From the NCBI GenBank assembly GCA_965279085.1, contig OZ257149.1, positions 2,728,001-2,792,000 of the forward strand: DNA of 64,000 bases, given 5' to 3'. This stretch comes from UBA7672 sp965279085. GTDB lineage: Bacteria > Pseudomonadota > Alphaproteobacteria > Caulobacterales > Hyphomonadaceae. Of this stretch, positions 33,278 through 41,900 are shown piece after piece (the stretch's first letter is position 1; the number at the start of each line of letters is the position of its first letter). Below the pieces are notes generated by a model. It saw only the letters and a program-made list of their open reading frames with translations, was not told where the DNA came from and did not search any database. The position numbers were made by a program, and so were the translations under genes.

Positions 33278-34033
33278 TCAGCAGCCCTTTGCGACAACCT
33301 CCGGCGCTTCATCTGACGACGCCGTCAGCGCGTTGCCGCTCAGCGTGTACGTCACGGTCGCATCAATCGGCGGGGCGCCGGGATCTCCGGTCGAACCGGT
33401 GTAGCGTATCGCGAAGTCGGCGCCCGCAGGCGGCGGCGTCACCACCGCTCCCGCAATATCGACGCCGCCGTCCTCGTACTCCGTCGCCATCGGCGCGCTG
33501 GACAACGCCGTTGCCGGGCCAGCGTCGTCGAACAGGTAGACGGTCATGGTCGAGGCCGTGCAGCCCATGTTGGTGAAGCCGGAATCGTCAGTGAACCCCA
33601 GCCGCCCGCCGCCGAACGTCACCGGCGTGATCTCGCCGATGTCGCCCCAGCCGCCGGACTTCCCGAAATCGCGAAACGCGCAGTCGATCCTGAACGCTCC
33701 ATTCGCGCGCGACAGGTAGAACGCCGACAGGCTGGCCTGACAGGGGTGGCAGCCATTCTCCTGCTCGCGCGCCGCCAGCAGGAAATAGCGCCCGCCGCTC
33801 CGCTTCAGGAAAACCGCGCGCGTCGCCTCCGGCATCACGCTCGTCTCCGACGGCGCGTGCGCGACGACGCCAGTCGTCTTGTCCGCTTCCGGAAACGCCG
33901 CGAGCATCGCCGCCAGTGTGTCTGCCTCCGTCAGTTCCGCTGTCGCCGCCTGCTCCGGCGCCTTTGCCGGCGGATCCCCGCAAGCCGCCAGCAACAGCGC
34001 CGCGATTCCAGCCAGCCAGCCAAACCTCTTCAT
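33278..34033 (-). CDS. Hypothetical lipoprotein
   Basis: 251 residues from the ATG at 34031-34033; the frame upstream is open but not part of the protein. The signal peptide ends in LLLAACGDPP, so it is probably lipidated. The mature part contains four cysteines (GCHPC, IDCAF, MGCTA) and a terminal Cys, suggesting disulfides in the periplasm. I recognise no domain. It lies opposite hslV with a 166-bp divergent promoter region and converges on the EAL gene with a 16-bp gap. Confidence 0.75.
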   Translation of the reverse strand: MKRFGWLAGIAALLLAACGDPPAKAPEQAATAELTEADTLAAMLAAFPEADKTTGVVAHAPSETSVMPEATRAVFLKRSGGRYFLLAAREQENGCHPCQASLSAFYLSRANGAFRIDCAFRDFGKSGGWGDIGEITPVTFGGGRLGFTDDSGFTNMGCTASTMTVYLFDDAGPATALSSAPMATEYEDGGVDIAGAVVTPPPAGADFAIRYTGSTGDPGAPPIDATVTYTLSGNALTASSDEAPEVVAKGC

Positions 34034-34199
34034 GCGCGATCCCCCGCTGGCGGTCCTTAAACACCATGTTAGGCCACGCCCGCCTAACCCGGCCAATCGT
34101 TCGTTCAGGCCGGAATCCAGCATATATCGAATATCGATAAAAACTATTGTCCCCGCATCCCGCACGGGGTAAACTCGGATCGGTCAGGAAGTTATCCGC

Positions 34200-34748
34200 A
34201 TGTCGTCGACGCCCGTTTGGCACTCCACAACCATTCTCGCCGTGAAGAAGGGCCGCAAGCTCGTAGTCATGGGGGATGGTCAGGTGTCGATGGGCGACAC
34301 CGTCATGAAGGGCAACGCCCGCAAGGTCCGGCGCATCGGCGAGAAAGGTGAGATTCTCGCAGGCTTCGCCGGAGCGACCGCAGATGCGTTCACTCTCTTC
34401 GAACGCCTCGAACAGAAGCTCGAACGCTTCCCCGGCAATCTCCAGCGCGCCGCCGTGGAACTCGCGAAAGACTGGCGCACTGACAAATACCTCCGGAATC
34501 TCGAAGCCCTCATCATCGTGGGCGACGCGACATCACTGCTCGTCATCACGGGCAGGGGCGACGTGCTCGAGCCGGAGCATCCGATCGCGGCCATAGGTTC
34601 AGGGGGCAACTATGCGCTGTCCGCCGCACGCGCGCTGTACGAGTACGAAGACGACGCCGAAAAGATCGCACGCAAAGCGATGACGATCGCGGCCGAAGTC
34701 TGCGTCTACACAAACAGCAACTTCGTGTTGGAGACACTGGATGTTTGA
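34200..34748 (+). CDS. hslV: ATP-dependent protease subunit HslV
   Basis: 182 residues. HslV is the proteasome-like peptidase of the HslUV complex. The family's N-terminal nucleophile motif TTILAVKKG begins at residue 10 rather than 2, so an eight- or nine-residue leader (SSTPVWHS) must be removed to expose the catalytic Thr. VMGDGQVSMG and MKGNARKVRRI are standard HslV blocks. The last 8 bp overlap the start of a membrane-protein gene, and hslU follows 1.2 kb later. Confidence 0.94.
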   Translation: MSSTPVWHSTTILAVKKGRKLVVMGDGQVSMGDTVMKGNARKVRRIGEKGEILAGFAGATADAFTLFERLEQKLERFPGNLQRAAVELAKDWRTDKYLRNLEALIIVGDATSLLVITGRGDVLEPEHPIAAIGSGGNYALSAARALYEYEDDAEKIARKAMTIAAEVCVYTNSNFVLETLDV

Positions 34749-35895
34749 CCGCACTGACCTGCGCGCGGCCGTAGAGGCCGGCGCAATAAGCGACGAGGCG
34801 TCGAAACGCCTCGAAGCCTTCCTGAAAGCCCGCAACGACCCGGATCGCATGCTCGATCCCGAGAACCTGCGCTTCCTCTCGAACTTCAACGACGTCTTCC
34901 TCACCATCGGCATCGTGATCCTGATGGTCGGGCTCGGCTTCCTCTCGGCCATCTCGGTCATCAACGTGCTGGGCCTTTCCAGCATGTCGAACCCGGAAAA
35001 CTTCACCGAAGCCAATACGCTCGCCAACTCGATCCGCCTCGCCATCATTCTCTCGCCCATCCCGGTGATCGTGGGCGCCTGGCTGCTCGCGGAATACTTC
35101 TGCGGCAAGCGACGCCTGCTGCTGCCGTCCATGGCGCTCAGCGTGGCGATCGTGTGGGGCAGCGCCGTCATGGCGGCCGGCCTCGCGAGCTTCCTCGTCG
35201 ATCCGGTCCAGACGGCGATCCAGGCCGAACGCGACTTCAACCCGTGGAGCATCCTCGCCGGCGTCAGCTATTCCGGCTTCGCCGCCGCGGCTCTCGCATC
35301 GGCCGCGATCTTCTGGCGCTTCCGCCTGCCGTTCTCGCTCTTCCTGCTCGCGGGTTCCATCGCCGGTCTCTTCTACACCGCGGTCGCCCAGCTCGGCGGC
35401 GCGAACGAACTGTTCAGCGGCGCAGCCATGCTCGGCATCGGCATCGCCACGCTGATCTTCGCCGTCGCCTTCGACATGCGGGATCCGACGCGCACCACGC
35501 GCAATGCAGACCACGCCTTCTGGCTCCATATGGCCGCCGCTCCGCAGATCATTTTTGGCGTGCGCGGTCTTGTGCAGGGTTCGGGCTTCGCTCCAGCCAG
35601 CACGACCGACGCCACGGTGATGCTGATCGTGCTCGTCCTCTTCGGGATAATCTCGCTAGCGCTCAACCGCCGCGCGCTGATCGTCTCGGGCCTCGTCTCC
35701 TTCGCGACGGCGCTCGGCGTGCTGGTCACAGGTTCGGGCTGGAGCGGGCTCAACGCCCTGATGCTCACCGCCCTCATCGTCGGCGGCGCCATCGTCCTCC
35801 TGGGCGGCGGCTGGCGCACGGCGCGGCGCTTCATCCTGAAACTCTTCCCCTCCACGGGTCTCACGGGACGCATCTTCCCGCCGGAACCTGCGTAA
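34741..35895 (+). CDS. Polytopic membrane protein of unknown function, between hslV and hslU
   Basis: 384 residues with a soluble N-terminus (about 1-48: LRAAVEAGAISDEASKRLEA) and roughly ten hydrophobic segments. The N-terminal 'interaction helix then many TM' layout resembles DUF2157-type membrane proteins, but I cannot confirm the family. The start codon lies 8 bp inside hslV, which predicts translational coupling, and it ends 64 bp before hslU. The hslV-hslU pair is normally adjacent, so this is an insertion in an otherwise conserved operon. Confidence 0.8.
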   Translation: MFDRTDLRAAVEAGAISDEASKRLEAFLKARNDPDRMLDPENLRFLSNFNDVFLTIGIVILMVGLGFLSAISVINVLGLSSMSNPENFTEANTLANSIRLAIILSPIPVIVGAWLLAEYFCGKRRLLLPSMALSVAIVWGSAVMAAGLASFLVDPVQTAIQAERDFNPWSILAGVSYSGFAAAALASAAIFWRFRLPFSLFLLAGSIAGLFYTAVAQLGGANELFSGAAMLGIGIATLIFAVAFDMRDPTRTTRNADHAFWLHMAAAPQIIFGVRGLVQGSGFAPASTTDATVMLIVLVLFGIISLALNRRALIVSGLVSFATALGVLVTGSGWSGLNALMLTALIVGGAIVLLGGGWRTARRFILKLFPSTGLTGRIFPPEPA

Positions 35896-35959
35896 GAAGA
35901 ACTGTCTTGCTGATATGAGCAGCCATGAGCTAGCGAAGCTGACCTGGCTTCCCTAGTTC

Positions 35960-37276
35960 ATGGCGATCATGTCCGAATTCACCCCGCGCGAAATCGTTTC
36001 CGAGCTCGACCGCTTCATCGTCGGCCAGCCCGAGGCCAAGCGCGCTGTGGCGCTCGCCCTGCGCAACCGCTGGCGCCGCAAGCAGCTCGCCGAAGCGCTG
36101 CGCGAGGAAGTGACCCCCAAGAACATCCTCATGATCGGCCCCACGGGCGTGGGCAAGACCGAGATCTCGCGCCGCCTGGCAAAGCTCGCGAAAGCGCCGT
36201 TCCTCAAAGTCGAAGCCACCAAGTTCACGGAAGTCGGCTATGTCGGCCGCGACGTCGAACAGATCATCCGCGACCTCGTCGAGATCTCCATATCCATGGT
36301 GCGCGAGCGCCGCCGCAAGGACGTGCTCGCCAAGGCCGAAGCCGCCGCCGAGGAGCGCGTTCTCAACGCCCTCGTCGGCGCCACGGCGCAACCGAGCACG
36401 CGCGAAAGCTTTCGCACGAAACTGCGGGCAGGGACGCTCGACGACAAGGAGATCGAGGTCGACATGGCCGACAACGCCTCGCCGCTGGGCGGCTTCGACA
36501 TCCCCGGTCAGCCCGGCTCGTCCATCGGCATGGTCAACCTCTCGGACCTTCTCTCGAAATCATTTGGCGGTCGCAGCAAGCGCGTGCGCACCACCGTGAA
36601 AGAGGCCTACAAGCCGCTCGTCCAGGAAGAATCCGACAAGCTCCTCGACAATGAAAGCGTCACGCGCGAGGCCCTGCGCGTCACCGAGGAAGACGGCATC
36701 GTCTTCCTCGACGAGATCGACAAGATCGCCTCGCGCTCCGAACGCGCCGGCGCCGATGTCTCCCGCGAAGGCGTGCAGCGCGACCTTCTCCCGCTGATCG
36801 AGGGCACCACCGTCTCGACCAAGCACGGTCCGGTGAAGACCGACTACATCCTCTTCATCGCGTCGGGCGCCTTCCACGTCGCCAAGCCATCCGACCTGCT
36901 GCCCGAACTCCAGGGCCGCCTGCCGATCCGTGTCGAGCTGAAGGCCCTGTCGCGCGACGATCTCAAGCGCATCCTCACCGAGCCCGAAGCCAACCTCATC
37001 ATGCAGTACACCGCCCTGATGAAGACCGAAGGCGTCGATCTCGCCTTTGAACCCGATGCGATCGACGCCATCGCCGATATCGCCGTGCAGGTGAATGACT
37101 CGGTTGAGAACATCGGCGCCCGCCGCCTCCACACCATCCTCGAACGCGTCCTCGACGAGATCAGCTTCTCCGCCTCCGACCGCAACGGCCAGGCCTTCCG
37201 CATCGACGGCGCCTACGTCCGCGACAAGGTCGCTCGCATGGCCGGCGACAAGGACCTGTCGAAGTACATCCTCTAG
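35960..37276 (+). CDS. hslU: ATP-dependent protease ATPase subunit HslU
   Basis: 438 residues. HslU is the AAA+ unfoldase that feeds HslV. Walker A GPTGVGKTE, the pore motif GYVGRDVEQ, Walker B IVFLDEIDKI, the intermediate (I) domain between them and the terminal KDLSKYIL that docks into HslV are all present. A start at the second Met (35969) is possible. No hairpin terminator with a U-run follows; a long inverted repeat begins 30 bp downstream. Confidence 0.96.
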   Translation: MAIMSEFTPREIVSELDRFIVGQPEAKRAVALALRNRWRRKQLAEALREEVTPKNILMIGPTGVGKTEISRRLAKLAKAPFLKVEATKFTEVGYVGRDVEQIIRDLVEISISMVRERRRKDVLAKAEAAAEERVLNALVGATAQPSTRESFRTKLRAGTLDDKEIEVDMADNASPLGGFDIPGQPGSSIGMVNLSDLLSKSFGGRSKRVRTTVKEAYKPLVQEESDKLLDNESVTREALRVTEEDGIVFLDEIDKIASRSERAGADVSREGVQRDLLPLIEGTTVSTKHGPVKTDYILFIASGAFHVAKPSDLLPELQGRLPIRVELKALSRDDLKRILTEPEANLIMQYTALMKTEGVDLAFEPDAIDAIADIAVQVNDSVENIGARRLHTILERVLDEISFSASDRNGQAFRIDGAYVRDKVARMAGDKDLSKYIL

Positions 37277-37306
37277 CCACGAGTGACGCAGCGCGGACGC
37301 TCTCAC

Positions 37307-37347
37307 GACGGGGTCATTCTCGGGACAAGTCCGAGAATGACCCCGTC
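37307..37347. repeat. Long perfect inverted repeat downstream of hslU
   Basis: 17-bp arms (37307-37323 and 37331-37347) with a 7-nt loop; the arms contain GGTCATTCTCGG and its complement. No T-run follows on either strand, so it is more like a REP/BIME-type palindrome (compare the GTCATTCCGG element at 10395) than an intrinsic terminator, although it could protect the 3' end of the hslU mRNA. Confidence 0.75.
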
Positions 37348-37979
37348 GAAAATCGCTCAACTGTAGGAAACAGCTGCGACTACTTCGTAGGACGGCCGAA
37401 AAACATCCCGCCTGAATTCAGCGATCTAGCTCCGCAAACTGTAGGACGCAGCTGTTTTCTTTCAGCAGGGCTCCTGACCGGGCGCATACTCCTGCCCATC
37501 GCTTCCGCATGGAAGGGCAGCCGTACACTGTTCACCGGCGCGGGAGCGATGCGTTCGAGCGTGGAGTGAGGCTTCCAACCATCGAAGCCGAAGCTCAGCC
37601 CCCGCGAATGCCGAGGTCAAGCCGTCGGCCAAGTGGGGAGGTAGTCGGGGGATCGTGGCCGAACATCCACGACCCGCACGCCGCCGGCGATACCAACGGC
37701 AGAGGGGTGAAACGATCCCCTTGTCCGAGGCTGGCGCAGCAACGAACGCGGGGACGCGGGTGATCCGCTTTCCTTCTATCCACTACCGGTAGCCGCCAAC
37801 AGGCGGACGCCAAACCAGCGGGGCATCTCCCGCGTCCCCGGCCCTTCCAATTGGGGCCACACGTCCACCGAAGCCCGCAGGGCGCAGGTGGAGAGCTACA
37901 GCATCCCAGGCGGTGAGCACCGGCCTGACGGAGAGATCACGCCCACGCCTCATGATTCGACGGGCTCACCGGCTTCGGC
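37348..37979. other. Intergenic region without a convincing gene
   Basis: About 630 bp between the hslU-side palindrome and thpR. An 18-bp motif AACTGTAGGA(AA/CG)CAGCTG occurs twice (37359-37376 and 37437-37454) with two mismatches. Open frames on both strands (for example 37509-37763 plus, 37595-37813 minus) are arginine and proline rich and lack the strong third-position GC bias of the true genes here. Near the end, 37952-37969 resembles an element at 3035-3052 (TGRTTCGACGGGCTCA). A structured RNA, gene remnants or a repeat-rich relic are possible; I could not match RNase P RNA, tmRNA or SRP RNA consensus sequences. Confidence 0.5.
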
Positions 37980-38531
37980 CTACACCGCCTGCACGCCCGT
38001 CAGGGGGTAAACCGCTTCCTCGACATAGCGGCTGCCCGCCTTGGTGGCGCGCGAGGAGTACATGCAGAAGCGGTCCACCCAGAAGGGCTCGGTGCGGAAC
38101 CCGCCCGCATCCTCCAGGAAGCGCGCCACATCCACGTCGCTCGCGCCGTGGCAGTAGGCGAGGGTGACGTGCGCCTTGAACTTCCGCGGCTCGGGCGCAA
38201 GGCCCGCACGGCGCACCGCGCTCTCGCACATCGCCGCCAGCCGCGCGAGATCCGGCGGCGCATCGATGCCCGCCCACAGCGCGGTCGGCTCGCGCCCGCC
38301 AAAGCTTCCGGCACCCGCAAGCTGGATCTCGAACGGCGCCGCCACGATCTGCCCCAGCTCGTGATCCGCATCGCGCGCCATGGCCTCGTCGATGTCGCCA
38401 AGGAAGCGTAGCGTGAGGTGATGATGCTCCGGCAGCCGCCACGACGCGCCCGGCACGTCTGTCTCCAGCATGGCGAGGCGTTCGGATACCTCCTCCGGTA
38501 TCGGAATGGCGATGAAGAGACGCAGCGACAT
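37980..38531 (-). CDS. thpR: RNA 2',3'-cyclic phosphodiesterase (2'-5' RNA ligase family)
   Basis: 183 residues. Two HxTx motifs, HLTLRF and HVTLAY, spaced as in the 2H phosphoesterase family, define the active site. ThpR hydrolyses RNA 2',3'-cyclic phosphates and can ligate tRNA halves in vitro. The N-terminus MSLRLFIAIPIPEEV is the usual opening. It is divergent from the Bax-inhibitor gene with a 245-bp gap that contains an inverted repeat (38578-38597). Confidence 0.92.
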   Translation of the reverse strand: MSLRLFIAIPIPEEVSERLAMLETDVPGASWRLPEHHHLTLRFLGDIDEAMARDADHELGQIVAAPFEIQLAGAGSFGGREPTALWAGIDAPPDLARLAAMCESAVRRAGLAPEPRKFKAHVTLAYCHGASDVDVARFLEDAGGFRTEPFWVDRFCMYSSRATKAGSRYVEEAVYPLTGVQAV

Positions 38532-38577
38532 CGGTCAGGCCTGGCGCAGGGGCTCGTGCGAAAAAATCAGCAGCGAG

Positions 38578-38597
38578 AGCGTAATGCAGCTTACGCT
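38578..38597. repeat. Inverted repeat upstream of thpR
   Basis: AGCGTAA / TTACGCT arms with a 6-nt spacer, 46 bp from the thpR start. It could be a regulatory operator or a small hairpin; no T-run follows. Confidence 0.4.
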
Positions 38598-38693
38598 GCC
38601 TCCCGCGCACTGACTCTGGTTGGAATCAAGGGTTACCGCGTCATTCACCGCGATCACAGACACGCCAGCAGCGCGCGGAAAGCCCGGTTTTGC

Positions 38694-38722
38694 TTGCATT
38701 AACACGCCCGAATGCCCATTAT
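38694..38722 (+). promoter_or_regulatory. Possible sigma-70-type promoter of the Bax-inhibitor gene
   Basis: TTGCAT (38694-38699) and CATTAT (38717-38722) with 17-bp spacing, each four of six matches to the consensus, 55 bp upstream of the start codon. Only a visual match. Confidence 0.35.
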
Positions 38723-38776
38723 TTCAGGGAATTGCCGCGGCTCCCCGCGGCGTGAGAAGAAGGTTGAGACAACACC

Positions 38777-39547
38777 ATGGCTGACTTCCAGTACGCCCAG
38801 CAGCGCTCAGGCGCTCAGACGGGCGATATGGCCACGGACGCCGGCCTCCGCAAATTCATGCTCGGCGTCTACAACAAGCTTGGCCTCGGCATCCTGCTGG
38901 CCGGCGCGCTTGCCTATGTGGCGGGTACGGTTCCGGCTGTGTCGGAATTCGTCTTCACCGCGCCGATGATCTACGTCGTGCAGTGGGGCCCCGTCGTCCT
39001 GCTGCTCGGCTCGATGTTCTTCATGAAGAACGCATCGCCGCTCGCAACCGGCATCCTGTACTGGGCCATCGTCACGTTGATGGGTCTCGGCCTCGGCATC
39101 TGGGTGCTGATGGCGGAAAGCGGCGTGTCGTCCTCGACGCGCGGCGGCATCGGCATGACCACGACCTACGTGACCATCGCCAAGGCCTTCCTGATTACGG
39201 CCTCAGCCTTCGGCGCGCTGTCGCTGTTCGGCTACACCACGAAGCGTGACCTCTCGGGCATCGGCTCCTTCGCCATGATGGCGATCTGGGGCGTGTTCGC
39301 GATGTCGCTGCTGAACTTCATCCTGCCCCCGTCCTCGATGTTCGAATGGATCATCATGGGCGCGGTGTTCGCTCTCTCGGCGGTGCTGATCGCGGTCGAA
39401 ACGCAGCAGCTGAAGAACGGCTATTATGCTCTCGGCGGCGACGCCCGCAGCCTTGCGGTGCTCACCAACTGGGGCGCGCTGAACTTCTTCATCTCGTTCA
39501 TCAACATGTTCCGCATCGTTCTGATGTTCCTGTCCTCGCGCGAGTAA
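38777..39547 (+). CDS. Bax inhibitor-1/YccA family membrane protein
   Basis: 256 residues with a soluble 25-residue N-terminus and seven predicted membrane helices. It has the BI-1 pattern of a charged C-terminal end and the FGYTTKRDLSGIGSF loop followed by ETQQLKN, which in this family contains the conserved acidic residue of the pH-sensitive channel. Bacterial relatives act in calcium flux or in membrane-protease (FtsH) control. A clear intrinsic terminator follows 27 bp after the stop. Confidence 0.9.
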   Translation: MADFQYAQQRSGAQTGDMATDAGLRKFMLGVYNKLGLGILLAGALAYVAGTVPAVSEFVFTAPMIYVVQWGPVVLLLGSMFFMKNASPLATGILYWAIVTLMGLGLGIWVLMAESGVSSSTRGGIGMTTTYVTIAKAFLITASAFGALSLFGYTTKRDLSGIGSFAMMAIWGVFAMSLLNFILPPSSMFEWIIMGAVFALSAVLIAVETQQLKNGYYALGGDARSLAVLTNWGALNFFISFINMFRIVLMFLSSRE

Positions 39548-39573
39548 TCGCTGCGAGGCAACACAAAACGGAG

Positions 39574-39600
39574 AACCCCGGCCTCGCGGCCGGGGTTTTT
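39574..39600 (+). terminator. Intrinsic terminator after the Bax-inhibitor gene
   Basis: AACCCCGGCC / GGCCGGGGTT stem of 10 bp with a TCGC tetraloop, followed by TTT. It lies between convergent genes, so it may also serve the DUF2794 gene through the A residues on the left arm. Confidence 0.88.
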
Positions 39601-39644
39601 CATTCACCGCTGTGGATCAGGCCCTGTGGATCGGTGGGGGATAA

Positions 39645-39995
39645 CTAGTCGACCACCTCGAACCGCTTTTTCTCGAACACCCGCAACACCTGCGCGAGAT
39701 CGTGCCCCCGCTTCAGGATCTGTCCCGTGGCGTTGCTGACCGAATACGCGCCCTGGCGTCGCGAAAGTTCAGGACGTTTCTCCACGGTCCATGTCGGCGC
39801 CTCGGATGCACGCTTGTGCATGCAGAACATCGCATGGTCCTTGAACGCCCCGATCGCGTAGTCGCGACATTCCCCCTCCGCAACGAGTCGTCCGTAGACG
39901 CGGAGAATGAGCTCAAGCTCCTTTCGGTCGAACATTGTTCGCTGCGGATGAGCGCCAGGAGACGTTGAAAACGCGGCCTGAGTCTGATCCGTCAT
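39645..39995 (-). CDS. DUF2794 family protein
   Basis: 116 residues from the ATG at 39993-39995; 22 upstream codons are open but not family-like. The core (LELILRVYGRLVAEGECRDY, then HKRASEAPTWTVEKRPEL, RRQGAYSVSN and ILKRGHDLAQVLRVFEKKRF) is the standard DUF2794 sequence, a conserved alphaproteobacterial protein of unknown function without signal peptide or membrane segment. It is divergent from an ABC exporter operon. Confidence 0.88.
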   Translation of the reverse strand: MTDQTQAAFSTSPGAHPQRTMFDRKELELILRVYGRLVAEGECRDYAIGAFKDHAMFCMHKRASEAPTWTVEKRPELSRRQGAYSVSNATGQILKRGHDLAQVLRVFEKKRFEVVD

Positions 39996-40401
39996 GAGCG
40001 CTCCCGGGAGGAAACTAACAGGCGACATGTTCAAGCTGGGATCATTACAGAGATTTCGCAATACGAACGCAATTAGGCCTAGCCAAAGCCACCGATCACG
40101 GGCAGGTTAACAACGTCGGGCGGATGGTTAAGACGCCGACCTTGGACCCAACAGCCCCCCAGCCCCCCAGGGTTGCGACTGACGGTCCGTCCGACACCTA
40201 ATCTCCTGAAAATCAGAACTTTTCTGGCGCTAAAAGCGCTTTGGCCAATCGCGTTTGCGCCGGCCATCGCCGTTAAGAAATTTCCTAATTCGAATCGGTT
40301 TGCTGATTCGCATTGGGCGAATTTTCACCGGCCTGATGCTTCCTTGCGCGCGAGCCCGGGGCGTAGCAAGTCGAAGCCCCGCCATGGTCGATGGAAGCAC
40401 G
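39996..40401. other. 406-bp divergent intergenic region
   Basis: No gene is supported. The region is relatively AT-rich toward the right. It contains a tandem AGCCCCCC repeat (about 40149-40166), a small hairpin GCGCT-AAA-AGCGC (40227-40239), and an inverted repeat CGAATC/GATTCG (40291-40310) in which both arms carry a GANTC methylation site. It probably holds the promoters of the DUF2794 gene (left) and the ABC operon (right). Confidence 0.5.
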
Positions 40402-41133
40402 ATGGAAGCGCTGAAGGTCGACGCCCTCGTGAAGTCGTTTGGCTCGCGCAAGGCGGTGAAGGGCGCGAGCTTTTCGGTGAACGCCGGAGAGACCGTCGCC
40501 TTCCTCGGCCCCAATGGCGCGGGCAAGTCCACCACGCTGCGCATGATCGCCGGCTTCCTCGAGCCCGACAGCGGCGACGCCCTCATCAACGGCGCGTCCA
40601 TCCTGTCAGACCGCACCAAAGCGCAGCTCTCGCTTGGCTATCTCGCCGAAGGCGCGCCGCTCTATCTCGACCTCTCCGCCCGCGACTTCCTCGGCTTCCT
40701 CGCCCGCACCCACGGCCTCGGCCGCAATGCTGCCCGCGACGCCATCGCCCGCGTGGCGGAGGACGCTGCCATCGCCGACGTGCTCTCGCGCCCGATCGAG
40801 ACGCTGTCGAAAGGCTATCGCCGCCGCGTCGCGCTCGCCGGCGCCATTGTGCACGATCCGCCGGTCCTGGTGCTGGACGAGCCAACCGACGGCCTCGATC
40901 CCAACCAGAAGATGGCCATGCGCGCGCTGATCGCCCGCATGGCGAAGGACAAGGCGATCCTGATCTCCACCCACCAGCTCGATGAGGTGGAAGCGATGTG
41001 CACGCGCGCCATCGTGATCGACCGCGGAGACATCAAGGCGGACGGTACGCCCGCGGAAATCGCCGGACGCACGCCGAGCGGCAAGCTTGAAGACGCCTTC
41101 CACGCCCTCACCCGCACGGAGAAAGCCGCGTGA
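40402..41133 (+). CDS. ABC transporter ATP-binding protein (GldA/NatA-like)
   Basis: 243 residues from the ATG at 40402, preceded by GGAAG; an ATG at 40384 in the same frame is the alternative. Walker A GPNGAGKST, signature LSKGYRRRVALAGA and Walker B VLVLDEPTDGLDP are intact, with the STHQLDE H-loop. It is the first of four overlapping genes (ATPase, ABC-2 permease, GldG-like, DUF4340), an exporter type related to the gliding Gld system and to NosFY. Substrate unknown. Confidence 0.92.
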   Translation: MEALKVDALVKSFGSRKAVKGASFSVNAGETVAFLGPNGAGKSTTLRMIAGFLEPDSGDALINGASILSDRTKAQLSLGYLAEGAPLYLDLSARDFLGFLARTHGLGRNAARDAIARVAEDAAIADVLSRPIETLSKGYRRRVALAGAIVHDPPVLVLDEPTDGLDPNQKMAMRALIARMAKDKAILISTHQLDEVEAMCTRAIVIDRGDIKADGTPAEIAGRTPSGKLEDAFHALTRTEKAA

Positions 41134-41900
41134 GGGAGGATGTCGCCCGCAACATGAAGCAGGCGGGCAACGCCCTGCGTGCGGTCTACATCCGCGAGCT
41201 TGCGGCTTACTTCCTGACGCCGCTGGCCTACGTGTTCATCGCGATCTTCCTCATCACGCTCGGCGCCTTCACGTTCGAGATCGGCCGTTTCTTCGACACC
41301 AACCGCGCCGACCTCGCGCCTTTCTTCCTGTTCCACCCCTGGCTCTATCTCGTCTTCCTCCCCGCCATCGCCATGCGCCTCTGGGCCGATGAAGCGAGGG
41401 GAGGGACGCTTGAACTCCTGCTGTCGCTTCCCGCGCCGACATGGTCGCTCGTGCTCGGCAAGTTCCTGGCGGCGTGGACGGTCGCAGGCGCAGCCCTCCT
41501 GTTGACGACGCCGATGTGGATCTCGGTCAACTGGCTCGGCCAGCCTGACAACGCTGCGATCTTCCTCGCCTACGCGATCAGTTTCCTGATGGCGGGCGGC
41601 TACCTCGCGATCGCCTGCGCCCTTTCCGCAGCTGCCGGAAGTCAGGTCATTGCCTTCGTACTGTCGGTCGCGGTCGGCTTCCTGTTCACCGCCGCGGGCC
41701 TGCCTGTTGTCGCTTCTGGCGCGGCATCCGTGTTCGGGCCGGGGCTTGCCGAAGCGATGGCCTCGTTCTCGCTGCTTACCCATTTCGAGGCGGCCCAGCG
41801 TGGCGTGCTCGAGATGCGAGCGCTGGTGTTCTATGTCGGCTTCATCGCCGTCTGGCTGTCGCTGAATGCGCTGTGGGTCAGCGCAAGGAAGGGCGGCTGA
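41130..41900 (+). CDS. ABC-2 type permease (GldF/NosY-like)
   Basis: 256 residues from a GTG that overlaps the ATPase stop (GTGA); an ATG eight codons in (41154) is an alternative. Six membrane helices, with the N-terminal RELAAYFLTPLAYVFIAIFL typical of GldF/NosY permeases and the ADEARGGTLELLLSLP segment that contacts the ATPase. It shares one base with the next gene (TGATG). Confidence 0.9.
   Translation: MREDVARNMKQAGNALRAVYIRELAAYFLTPLAYVFIAIFLITLGAFTFEIGRFFDTNRADLAPFFLFHPWLYLVFLPAIAMRLWADEARGGTLELLLSLPAPTWSLVLGKFLAAWTVAGAALLLTTPMWISVNWLGQPDNAAIFLAYAISFLMAGGYLAIACALSAAAGSQVIAFVLSVAVGFLFTAAGLPVVASGAASVFGPGLAEAMASFSLLTHFEAAQRGVLEMRALVFYVGFIAVWLSLNALWVSARKGG

Noticed and set aside
37307..37347. 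Intrinsic terminator for hslU
   Set aside because: The stem is strong but there is no T-run on either strand, so I listed it as a repeat.
37509..37763. 84-residue plus-strand frame in the gap after hslU
   Set aside because: Arginine/proline-rich, without the high third-position GC of real genes here, and no ribosome-binding site.
37348..37979. Possible RNase P RNA, tmRNA or SRP RNA gene
   Set aside because: I looked for the conserved cores (GAGGAAAGTCC, tmRNA tag/acceptor, SRP tetraloop) on both strands and did not find them.
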